Source: Chrysoperla carnea
Lineage: Eukaryota > Arthropoda > Insecta > Neuroptera > Chrysopidae
Reading direction: 5' to 3'
DNA length: 64,000 nt
Assembly: GCF_905475395.1 (NCBI RefSeq)
Contig: NC_058340.1
Location: 54,290,181 to 54,354,180, forward strand
Below are positions 39,451 to 50,255 of this stretch, piece after piece. The notes under the pieces were generated by a model. The model saw nothing but the letters and a program-made list of their open reading frames with translations. It made no database searches and was not told the DNA's origin. Positions within the stretch are counted from its first letter, which is position 1. The number at the start of each line of letters is the position of its first letter. Made by a program: the position numbers and the translations under genes.

Positions 39451-40326
39451 TTAAAGAACTAGCCCAAAGGTAGGGTATGCTCATTGATTTTCAACGTAAG
39501 TTGTTAATCATATGTATTTTAAAAGTTTGTTTATGCTCAGAATGCTTTTTGTGCGATAATATGGGTCGTTGAATAAAATAACAAATATCATGCTTTGATT
39601 TAGTTTAATTGGAAAAGGAAATCCGATGGTTATATGAAACATGCAACGGAATCCTAAGTTTATTGCTTGTAAGCCACACTATTTGGTCCAATTTTGCTTA
39701 AAATTTCAAACTGGCACCCGAAAATACATTGGAAACATTTAACTAGTGTTTATATTTGTTTTGAGTACTTTGAAATATATTATCAGATCGAAAAAAGGGT
39801 TTAATTATTTAGCCAAAATTTTAAATAAATATGTTATACATTAAAAAAAATCAATTAAAATCATGAATGCATTTTTAGATGCCCCAAAATATAAATACGA
39901 AGAAAAAAAATTAATCACAAAAAAAAAAAACGAATAGAGATCCATCTTTCTTTTTATTTAAATAATAAACAGGGAACATTGGAGGATGCTGCATAGCTGG
40001 AAACATGCATGTTGTCTCCAATAAAATAAAAAAAAATACTCAAATTGTCTGAACATAAACATAACAGAACAACAAATGTTTTTTTTAAAGGAGTTAAATA
40101 TATAATGCCCTAACAATCTTTCTATGAGTCAACCCAACTGCTTTCTTGCTGTGTATATCATTTAATTCAAGGGTGTACAATATACATTATTATAAGAGAG
40201 TAGTAAGAATTACCATAACTCTTTAAAGTGGGTTTTAGGGGTCTAATCACGTTTTTCGTGAATGTTTCCACTTTCTTTGTTGGTCGTAATAATTAGATGA
40301 GGTTCCCAATTTTTTGGATTAAAAAA
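39451..40326. other. AT-rich DNA, nothing recognised
   Basis: The stretch has several A runs. No gene or bounded repeat can be supported. Confidence 0.45.
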
Positions 40327-40873
40327 AACTTTTTACAAAAAGAAAACCGGCTTCAAAAGAAAAACTTTTCCAAACAAATTAATATACACCAGGAAGTAAA
40401 AAAAAAAAAAAAAAAAATATATAGTCGGTAGTCGGTGTCAGCCAAGGAAACAAACAACTCTGAAAGAACAGTTTGCTACGTTAGCTCGGTTAACACCGAC
40501 TCTAAAGTTTTTCTTTTGAAGTCGGTTTTCTTTTTGTTAAAAGTTTATTTTGTGATTTTTAGTGAATCTAAAGTACACTAACTAATTTTTCACTAAAAAA
40601 AGAATTATCGAAATTGGTTGGCGTAATATTGAGTTATTCGTTCTCTTGCCGTGCATACTTAATGAAAATTTAAGACTTTTATGGTTTTCTAATGGATGCT
40701 GTTGTCAGAACTAAACAAAATGAAATAGGACCACACGGGAAGCACCAGCTTTCAAATAGATAAAGAATCATCAAAATCGGTACAGCCAATCGAAAGTTCT
40801 GAGGTAACACACATTAAAAAAAAAGTACAGTCGAATTGATAACCATCTCCTTTTTTGTATGAAGTCGGTTAAA
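40327..40873. mobile_element. Dispersed inverted-repeat element of the AACCGACTTCAAAAG type
   Basis: AAAGAAAACCGGCTTCAAAAG (about 40338-40359) is mirrored by CTTTTGAAGTCGGTTTTCTT (about 40512-40532), giving ~40-bp arms around a centre that includes a 20-bp A run. Downstream, 40823-40872 reads ACAGTCGAATTGATAACC then TGAAGTCGGTTAA, a second inverted end. The same phrases are familiar from widespread insect repeats. It has no coding capacity; exact outer limits are uncertain. Confidence 0.5.
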
Positions 40874-41308
40874 TATGTTATAACGAAATAGCTATCTTTT
40901 TTTTTCGAATCACCAGTAAGAACTACTAGAGGCTTACTATTATAACGAATACTCTAGTCTCCCGGCTAGAGAAGTGATTTTTAAATAAGCCCCTATTTTC
41001 AACGGGACATTTTCACCTCAAGTTTTGGCCCCTGCCAACATACGCTATACAAAATTTTGGTCCGTAAATGTAGACAGGTGCAAATTGCAGTATTTGTTAC
41101 AAAAACGTGGCGGGCCTATTTAAAAAATGGCATATTGGCAAAAAATGGCAAAAATCTGAAATTCGTTTTAATAATAAAACTTTAATTTGACTGGCAAATT
41201 ACAGTTTGTCAAATTACTATATGTTGCGAAATATATGGCAAAATATATAACCAAAATTTATGTCCATCTATTAAAAAAAAATGCTCTTCCGTGACAATGC
41301 TTACACAT

Positions 41309-41380
41309 TGCCGTGACCAGGATTCGAACCTGGGTTACTACGGCCACAACGTAGGGTCCTAACCACTAGACGATCACGGC
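41309..41380 (-). tRNA. tRNA-His (anticodon GTG), copy 1
   Basis: On the minus strand the 72 bases fold as a full cloverleaf. The acceptor GCCGTGA pairs with TCACGGC, the anticodon stem CTACG/CGTAG closes loop TTGTGGC (anticodon GTG), and the T arm carries GGTTCGAATCC, the Pol III B box. The discriminator base is A; the extra 5' G of eukaryotic tRNA-His is added after transcription. There is no intron. A T run on the minus strand (A run 41273-41281) follows within about 35 bp as terminator. Confidence 0.95.
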
Positions 41381-41423
41381 TAACAAGAGCTGTGCATGAT
41401 CATACTTTTTATTTATATTTAGA

Positions 41424-41798
41424 TTACTTTCCAATAATTACTCTTTACATGCTTGAGGGATTATTTGAAAGTAATATTAATATAAATAAAAGAGTTATAA
41501 TCAACAGCTCTTGATAGCCGTGATCGTCTAGTGGTTAGGACCCTACGTTGTGGCCGTAGTAACCCAGGTTCGAATCCTGGTCACGGCAATGTGTAAACAT
41601 TGTCACGGAAAGAGCTTTTTTTTTTTTAAATTTTCTTCAAAAAGTATCTAATTATTACAGACTGTTTGTAACCCCCCCAACTTAAAAAAAAGAGTGTTAT
41701 AAATTTTTTATTTACAATTACATTGCTTTCAAATATTTAGCGTATAAAGAGTAATTATTTGAAAGTAATCTGGTAAGAGTAATTATTTGAAAGTAATC
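41424..41798. repeat. Inverted repeats bracketing tRNA-His copy 2
   Basis: GATTACTTTCCAATAATTACT near 41424 is mirrored by AGTAATTATTTGAAAGTAATC, present twice downstream (about 41748 and 41778), with a shorter related piece at 41460. The arms suggest that this copy sits in a foldback unit that could have moved or duplicated as a block. Confidence 0.55.
41517..41588 (+). tRNA. tRNA-His (anticodon GTG), copy 2
   Basis: The gene body is identical to the copy 136 bp upstream, which points the opposite way, so the two 5' ends face each other. The flanks are shared too: CAGCTCTTGATAG just before it and CAATGTGTAAACATTGTCAC just after. A T run at 41616-41627 serves as terminator. Confidence 0.95.
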
Positions 41799-44330
41799 AG
41801 CTTGAATTTAATCAAAGAATCGAAAAGAATCAAATCTTTTTTCGTGTTTGAGTTATCGTGTGCAGAAGACAAAAATGGATTAGTTAGATGATTCTATGAA
41901 CACTTATACCAAAATTTTTTTCGTAGCTACAATTTTTTTAAGCGTAACAAAATTGGGACTAAACTTAACATACTATGTATATTTCATATATACATGGTAT
42001 AAAAACTGAAAATTCCGCTTCACAAGGTTGAAATTCAAATTAATGAATGAAGTACAAAGGATTTTGGACACTCACCAAAATCAAAAGGCACAAAGATATG
42101 ATAAACTATATATTTAACAAGTATTTGCTGTGTGCTTGGTGGGATATCATCAGATAGTGAATCTTTTTTTTTATGTGGTTGGTAACTTAAATTTATTGTA
42201 TTCGTATGTTAATTATTTTCTATTTCATTCATGTACAAATCATTCTAATATACATTTATCTTCCTTTATTTTTATGGTTTGTAATGTTGATAATCATGTT
42301 CACCCCATGAACTATCCTTTCCTAAGTAATAAGAATATCTCACATCTGTCCGTCTCTATTTAAAAGTTTCACTTAATTCATTGGAGACCATTGAGACCTT
42401 GTTAGGATTCCGTTTCTTTATACAAGTTTTGTGCTTTTTTACACTTGTTCAAGGTGTTTGCTGATTTCGTTAATTCTAAGTTGATTGGCAACTAGATTTT
42501 GGATATAAATTCAATCGGGCAGAATATAGAAAATGAATGCATAGAAAATTTTCAGCTGGTCGTTGGTACATAAATAACCCTTAAATTTCATCTTCTTTTA
42601 CATTTTTCAATCCCAAACACTATAAACGAGACTAATTTTGTTACATAAACACGCGATATATAAATAATTACGAAAAGTAAATAATGAATAGTAAAATACC
42701 CTAGGACAATATTGTATTCTACGATGTTTGGAAAAAGTACTACAAAATGTTGATTTTCCTAATAAAAATCCACAAAAAAATATATTTCGGCAAAATAAAC
42801 ACGCTTTCTTGCCATAAAATTAAATTAAATTTTAAACCTTTTTTATTCTAGCAAAAACGCTGTCAGCCATTTTGATGACGTAATATTGGTAAAACCAACA
42901 GTCGATTATGTAATTATTATATGTATACCTAATTAAAGTTGATGGTAACATAACCTACAATTACTGTGAAAGCCATCAACAAATTAGTAATTAATGCATA
43001 TTATTTTAGCCTATATGGTGTTATATTATGGTGGCTCGTGTTTTAGTAACATGACGTTACGACATACGAATTACGACTTTTAATTTTAATATAATAAAAC
43101 AATAATGTGCTTTTATGATTCAAAATCAGAATATTAAAGTATATTTCTACGTAAATTTAAATTTTTATGAAATTTCATAATTTATTTTTCACTACTGGAA
43201 ATTCCCTATTGTCACATGTTGTGGAGAAGAATGTGCGTTTGCCAGTGTACGAGTGCGAAACACGTTATCTGCAATATTCCGATTTCACCGGACCTCTCTT
43301 TCTGCTAATCATAAAATAGCAGTATTATTCAGAATGGACCATTTTAATCTATTATGCTTATAGCTTAATTATAGTTAATCAGTCAAAAAATAGCTTAAAA
43401 CATCATGTTCTGACATCAGATTCGACCTACTCCGGGTTGTTTTAATAGCCAATTTAGATCCTAAAAATTAAGAAATAGATTAACTTTTTAAATTAGAAAG
43501 TTGATCCTCATAAAAAAAACTAACATTTTTTCGAAAATCGGAGGAAATGCGACTTAAAAATATGAACAATGCGACATTACAAGCGTTTTAGAAATATTTT
43601 AGAAGTTTTCTGCCAGTTTACCATAAAGTTAGTTAGTTACCATAAAATTTGTGAGCAAGAAATGAAAAATATGCAACAAATTTTTCGATATGTTTTAACC
43701 ACTTGCAAATTCCCCTCCAAGGTAGGGCGATCTTACAGTTTATTGTTGCAAACGTGATAGGTAAGACTCTCAAATGGGAGGATACCCAGTGTAAAACAAT
43801 AGAATCGTTTGAATGTATTTATGAATCGATCTCATACTTGACCAATTTTTTATTATACACCATTTATCGTTTTGAATTTTGTAAGTAACTGTCTCTCTCT
43901 GTTTACGTTTTAGTTTAGATGAATAACATACGATTGTAGAAGAACGAACACTACTATACTGTAAAGTTTTTTTTTTTTTTGTTTAAAAAATGTTGTGTAT
44001 TGGACCCTTCGGGTGGTCAAATACTTCATTATTTACAAGAAAATAATATAAAAAATTTTTTGTGAAATTTTAATCATTGTTTATATTGGAACAGTTATCT
44101 AATAGACATTTAATTACATTAAACGGTTTATTAGAACATTCAATGATAGAAACTCGGAAGCTTTTAAAGCCGTTCCTAAAAAAATGAATGTATGGAAATA
44201 TTAGAGACTTACGTTTCAAATTTTGAAGGTGAATTCTTCAAGAACTTGTGAATAGACGAAATCTAAGAGAAAATTTTTTTCGAAATATACTAAATTATAT
44301 CCAAATATAAATATTGTCAAGATTTAATAA
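41628..44330. other. Intergenic DNA with dispersed repeats between tRNA-His copies 2 and 3
   Basis: No gene is recognised. The stretch 41880-42010 is an inverted partner of 61900-62040, and 42712-43165 is an inverted partner of 60526-60945 (listed separately). A piece at 43335 resembles the repeat start at 15497. Short frames at 42130 and 43569 have no recognisable motif. Confidence 0.5.
42712..43165. repeat. Dispersed repeat, inverted partner of 60526-60945
   Basis: Shared text, read on opposite strands, includes GATGGTAACATAACCTACAA, TTACTGTGAAAGCCAT, GGTGGCTCGTGTTTTAG, AATAAAACAATAATGTG and CTTGCCATAAAATTAAATT. Similarity runs through about 450 bp with small indels. It encodes no protein I recognise. 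Confidence 0.75.
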
Positions 44331-44371
44331 AAAAAATAAAAAAAGCTCTTTCCGTGACAATGTTTACACAT

Positions 44372-44443
44372 TGCCGTGACCAGGATTCGAACCTGGGTTA
44401 CTACGGCCACAACGTAGGGTCCTAACCACTAGACGATCACGGC
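44372..44443 (-). tRNA. tRNA-His (anticodon GTG), copy 3
   Basis: The body is identical to the other two copies and the anticodon loop is TTGTGGC. The flanking unit (AACAGCTCTTG before, AATGTGTAAACATTGTCACG after on the minus strand) matches copy 2 almost exactly, so duplication covered about 125 bp, not just the gene. The terminator is the A run at 44338-44344 read on the minus strand. Confidence 0.95.
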
Positions 44444-44933
44444 TAACAAGAGCTGTTGATCGTCTATCATTTGTTTAAGATTATAATACTTTCAAATATT
44501 TAGTGGAGCATAAAATACAAGTATAGTTATACTTTTTTATTTATTTATAAACTTATACTGGACGTTACCCAACTACTTCGCTCCGAAATTGAAACAAATA
44601 AAAACACATTATTCGCTTCAGTACTGGCCACGCTCGGTGTAATATTGTGTGGTAATTTTTATTGTATTGAAATATTGTTTTTTATGGAGAAGAAATCCTT
44701 CGGCCTAACTTTGGCCTTGCTGATACTCCAATAATTAATCAGTATACTTCAAACAATATAAAACTTAAAGGGCATACGTGAATATGTCCATGGTGGCCAA
44801 ACTACTGGGAAATCTGGAAAATCAGGAAATTTCAGGGAATTAAAATTTTCCACAAGAAAAGTTAGGATTTCATGGAATTCCGTGAAAAAAGAGAAAAAAT
44901 TTGGGGAATTCTATTATTTTCGCAAATTTCTAA

Positions 44934-44942
44934 AACTATACC
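44934..44942. repeat. 9-bp target-site duplication, left
   Basis: AACTATACC immediately precedes the left terminus of the Foldback element and is repeated exactly after the right terminus (55847-55855). A 9-bp duplication is the usual footprint of MULE/Foldback insertion. Confidence 0.92.
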
Positions 44943-45205
44943 ACCGTCGTGAAGTTGGCCCCCGCATTTTTTGTTCCAGAATATAAACCATATGGTTCGA
45001 TTGTACTCGCATTAAGATGGATTGTTCCAGAATTTCACCCTTTTGTACCACCCCATTCTCGAGATATTCAATTATATATGCGCGGGGGCCAACTTCACGC
45101 TAGCCCCCGCATTTTTTGTACTGAAATTTTAATGCTACCTTTCGGAAGAACAATCAAATTAAAGGATTGTTCCAGAATATAAAGGGAAAAAAATCAAAAA
45201 TACGG
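44943..45205. repeat. Distal terminal inverted repeat, left arm
   Basis: The tip GAAGTTGGCCCCCGCATTTT recurs inverted inside the same arm (GCGGGGGCCAACTTCACG, 45081-45098) and again in direct form just after (GCCCCCGCATTTTTTGTA). A single end can therefore fold on itself without the other arm. The phrase TTGTTCCAGAAT also recurs and is the motif shared with the 297-bp units further in. Confidence 0.85.
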
Positions 45206-45363
45206 GGTGGGGAGCCAAAAATATACCAACCCACTAATACTAGTTAACAAGTTACCAATTCAGTAGAATAACGCTATAAACATAGATTTCTTACAAAAGA
45301 CTATAAAATTGATACTATTGTTCATTTTGAGAAATGTATACTGAAAACGGCAGCCATGGGGAG

Positions 45364-48300
45364 GATATTTATAAGGGTGCAATTACATGATGATGGAAAA
45401 TTATGTAAATGCTACTTCTTGAGACGTTAGTAATGAGCTACTGTATGTGCCAATTGATAGATATACGTTAAAAAAGGATTTTTCCAGAATATTTAATCAA
45501 TACAACTTCAAATGGGGCGTGAGGGAGCAAAAATTCACCCCCGATACAAGAGTAAACACATAACGCATTCGTTTGTACTGGGCTATGAATGAAATTTTTA
45601 GAAAGAATACATATAGAATAACTTAGTTTTCCATTTTCACCATTTTTAAACTTCGAACGTAGCCACAGGGAGGTGATATATATTCGGGGGAGACCTAACC
45701 CTCGCTGTGCTGCTTTCTATGACGTTTGTACTGGGTTACTGTATACGCCAATCGATAGATATACATTAGTAGAGGATTGTTCCAGAATATTAAATCAATT
45801 CAACTTCAAATGGGGCATAGGGGAGGAAAATCAACCCCCGATACAAGAGTAAACACATAGCGCATTCGTTTGTACTGGTCTATGAATAGAATTTTTGGAA
45901 AGAATACATATAGAATAACTTATTTTTCCATTTTCACCCTTTTTAAACCAGGAACGTAGCCACAGGGAGGTTAGATATATGCGGGGGAAACCTAACCCTC
46001 GCTGTGCTGCTTCCTGTGACGTTTGTACTGGGATACTGTATACGCCAGTCTATAGATATACATTAGTAGAGGATTGTTCCAGAATATTAAATCAATACAA
46101 CTTCAAATGGGGCGTGGGGGAGGAAAATTTACCCCCGATACAAGAGTAAGCACATAGCGCATTCGTTTGTACTGGTTTATGAATAGAATTTTTGGAAAGA
46201 CCACTTATAGAATAACTTAGTTTTCAATTTTCACTACTTTTAAACCAAGAACGTAGCCACAGGGAGGTGATATATATTCGGGGGAAACCTAACCCTCGCT
46301 GTGCTACTTCCTGTGAAATTTGTACTGAGATACTGTATATGCCAATCGATAGATATACATTAGTAGAGGATTGTTCCAGAATATTAAATCAATACAACTT
46401 CAAATGGGGCGTGGGGGAGAAAAATTTACCCCCGATACTAGAGTAAACACATAGCGCATTCGTTTGTACTGGTATATGAATGGAATTTTTAGAAAGCCAA
46501 CTTATAGAATAACTTAGTTTTCAATTTTCACTATTTTTAAACCACGAACGTAGCCACAGGGAGGTTAGATATATGCGGGGGAAACCTAACCCTCGCTGTG
46601 CTGCTTCCTGTGACGTTTGTACTGGGATACTGTATACGCCAGTCTATAGATATACATTAGTAGAGGATTGTTCCAGAATATTAAATCAATACAACTTCAA
46701 ATGGGGCGTGGGGGAGGAAAATTTACCCCCGATACAAGAGTAAGCACATAGCGCATTCGTTTGTACTGGTTTATGAATAGAATTTTTGGAAAGACCACTT
46801 ATAGAATAACTTAGTTTTCAATTTTCACTACTTTTAAACCAAGAACGTAGCCACAGGGAGGTGATATATATTCGGGGGAAACCTAACCCTCGCTGTGCTA
46901 CTTCCTGTGAAATTTGTACTGAGATACTGTATATGCCAATCGATAGATATACATTAGTAGAGGATTGTTCCAGAATATTAAATCAATACAACTTCAAATG
47001 GGGCGTGGGGGAGAAAAATTTACCCCCGATACTAGAGTAAACACATAGCGCATTCGTTTGTACTGGTATATGAATGGAATTTTTAGAAAGCCAACTTATA
47101 GAATAACTTAGTTTTCAATTTTCACTATTTTTAAACCACGAACGTAGCCACAGGGAGGTTAGATATATGCGGGGGAAACCTAACCCTCGCTGTGCTGCTT
47201 CCTGTGACGTTTGTACTGGGATACTGTATACGCCAGTCTATAGATATACATTAGTAGAGGATTGTTCCAGAATATTAAATCAATACAACTTCAAATGGGG
47301 CGTGGGGGAGGAAAATTTACCCCCGATACAAGAGTAAGCACATAGCGCATTCGTTTGTACTGGTTTATGAATAGAATTTTTGGAAAGACCACTTATAGAA
47401 TAACTTAGTTTTCAATTTTCACTACTTTTAAACCAAGAACGTAGCCACAGGGAGGTGATATATATTCGGGGGAAACCTAACCCTCGCTGTGCTACTTCCT
47501 GTGAAATTTGTACTGAGATACTGTATATGCCAATCGATAGATATACATTAGTAGAGGATTGTTCCAGAATATTAAATCAATACAACTTCAAATGGGGCGT
47601 AGGGGAGGAAAATTTACCCCCGATACAAGAGTAAACACATAGCGCATTCGTTTGTACTGGTATATGAATGGAATTTTTAGAAAGCCAACTTATAGAATAA
47701 CTTAGTTTTCAATTTTCACTATTTTTAAACCACGAACGTAGCCACAGGGAGGTTAGATATATGCGGGGGAAACCTAACCCTCGCTGTGCTGCTTCCTGTG
47801 ACGTTTGTACTGGGATACTGTATACGCCAGTCTATAGATATACATTAGTAGAGGATTGTTCCAGAATATTAAATCAATACAACTTCAAATGGGGCGTGGG
47901 GGAGGAAAATTTACCCCCGATACAAGAGTAAGCACATAGCGCATTCGTTTGTACTGGTTTATGAATAGAATTTTTGGAAAGACCACTTATAGAATAACTT
48001 AGTTTTCAATTTTCACTACTTTTAAACCAAGAACGTAGCCACAGGGAGGTGATATATATTCGGGGGAAACCTAACCCTCGCTGTGCTACTTCCTGTGAAA
48101 TTTGTACTGAGATACTGTATATGCCAATCGATAGATATACATTAGTAGAGGATTGTTCCAGAATATTAAATCAATACAACTTCAAATGGGGCGTGGGGGA
48201 GAAAAATTTACCCCCGATACTAGAGTAAACACATAGCGCATTCGTTTGTACTGGTATATGAATGGAATTTTTAGAAAGCCAACTTATAGAATAACTTAGT

Positions 48301-48624
48301 TTTCAATTTTCACTATTTTTAAACCACGAACGTAGCCACAGGGAGGTTAGATATATGCGGGGGAAACCTAACCCTCGCTGTGCTACTTCCTGTGACGTTT
48401 GTACTGGGATACTGTATACGCCAATCGATAGATATACATTAGTAGAGGATTGTTCCAGAATATTAAATCAATACAACTTCAAATGGGGCGTAGGGGAGGA
48501 AAATTAACCCCCGATACAAGAGTTAACACATAACGCATTCGTTTGTACTGGGCTATGAATGAAATTTTTGGAAAGAATACTTATAGAATAACTTAGTTTT
48601 CCATTTTCACTATTTTTAAACCAC
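45364..48624 (+). repeat. Tandem array of ten 297-bp units, left arm
   Basis: The anchor AGCCACAGGGAGGT starts at 45661, 45958, 46255, 46552, 46849, 47146, 47443, 47740, 48037 and 48334, always 297 bp apart. A more diverged unit (anchor 45352) precedes them. Units alternate between subtype A (GGTTAGATATATGCGGG, CCAGTCTATAG) and subtype B (GGTGATATATATTCGGG, CCAATCGATAG), so the true period is a 594-bp dimer. Inner dimers are almost identical, a sign of recent unequal exchange; the outer units are more diverged. Confidence 0.95.
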
Positions 48625-50255
48625 TTTTTGTGTTTAGTTTTTGAAAGGAACATTTTTTACATTTAAACTTTTGCTCTATCTCTAAAGGGTTAGAAGATGG
48701 GTCCTTCGGACCCAAAACCCAATTGACCTATGTTGCTCATTTACGAACTTGACCTCAAGTTCAAAATAAGCAACATAGGTCAAAAATAAAAGAAAAATAA
48801 ACAAACAAAAAAATATTTCAATTTATTTTAAATATTTTTTTATGCACAAAAAATAATACATTTTTTGCCAAAAAATGATAAATTTCCCGTTTTTTGCAAA
48901 AACATGGATCAAGGAGCCAGTTTACGGGCATGCAACTTATTATAAAATCGATAGTTAATACTAAAACCTACAATTTAAATAAAAATTTAACTTTCTAGAA
49001 CCCAATGGCTTAAAATGGCAGCCGTTCTGAAAAGATCATTTCTAAAAAGTGATAAATTTTCTGTTTTTTGCAAAAATATGGGTCAAGAAATCATTTTACG
49101 GACATGCAACTTCTTATAAAATCGAAAGATAATAAAAAATGCTACAATTTAAAAAAAAATTAACACTCTAGGACCAAATGGCATAAAATGGCAGCCATTT
49201 TAAAAAAATCATAAAATTTAAAATTTTGGCCGAATTATTCGGCGAATTTAGTTAAAATTTTAACTGAAAGTTGTACGTGTTATAACCTAGTTTTGGTATA
49301 AATTTCATTAAAATCGGTCAAATATTTTTCAAGTTACAGTCAAATGAACTCATTTATCATATACATGTATAATATATATATATGTATAACTTGGGGAGGG
49401 AGGTAACAAAAACCCCCCCAAAAAAAATGTGGTGTAGTTTATAACCATTACTACAAACTTACCAAATTTAGATATGCTCCGATATCTCCTCTTTAAAATA
49501 AAAAATAAAAAAGATAAAATTTCTGAAAAAAATACCATTTTTGACGCCATTTTGTTTTTTTGACCTGTTGCACCACTCCGAGAAAGTAAAAAATTTCAAA
49601 AAATACTTATTTTTAAGTAAAAAGCAAAACCCCAAAGTTTCGTTGCCCGAACTTTTAATCCATACATAAAGCCTATTTTTATTCTACTAATACATGAGTG
49701 AGTGAGTTACAGTTGTAGTAGTTACAGTTGTAGTCATTTGAAACAATATGATTAACTTGTAGTTAATTCGCGTAGTGCTTTCCATATGGTACTTTGACTT
49801 ATTAGGTATACAAAGAATTTTATTTGGATAATTCAACATATAGATTGGTATCTTTCCGTTTAATATAACTTCGAAAATATTATTCTATCGTCGATTTTTA
49901 TTGTGTCAATTTTTTTGCTTTTTTTCATTTATTATCATTTTTACAATTTTTTGCTTTTATAAGCTTTATTTTTCCTTCATATTTTTGGTGTTTTGATTTA
50001 TTCGCCGAAAAATAAAATAATTTTTTTTAAATTTTTGATTAATTTTGTTTTTATTATATACATGTATAAATGTATGTATTTTTCGATTTTTGAGTTTTTT
50101 TTTTTGGTTTATAATTTTGTTTTATTGTTTGTGCTTTTTTTTTTTTGTTCACTTATTTTTTCGTGTCGGAGTTTATTTTTAATTATTTCGATTTATTTTT
50201 GGAATTATTATTTTTTTTAAATTGAACTTGTTTTTGATTTTTTTTAAATTTAAAT
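48625..50255 (+). other. Foldback internal 5' region, with captured repeat sequence and a hairpin
   Basis: This is the leader of the transposase gene, so its promoter should lie here or in the arm. The stretch 48631-48790 is homologous, inverted, to the dispersed repeat at 62100-62250 (GGGTCCxxxGGACCCA region, AACATTTTTTACATTTAAAC). A compound hairpin sits at 48725-48781: GACCTATGTTGC pairs with GCAACATAGGTC, and inside it GAACTTGA pairs with TCAAGTTC. From about 49880 to 50255 it is very T-rich. A frame at 49993-50220 is low complexity and not considered coding. Confidence 0.6.

Noticed and set aside
44949..45182. 77-codon frame beginning MKLAPAFFVPEYKPYG, repeated identically at 55607-55840 on the other strand
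   Set aside because: It lies wholly in the terminal inverted repeats of the Foldback element, so its duplication follows from arm identity. It has no recognisable motif.
49993..50220. 75-codon + strand frame just upstream of the transposase
   Set aside because: It is low-complexity Phe/Ile/Tyr from a T-rich leader with no protein character.
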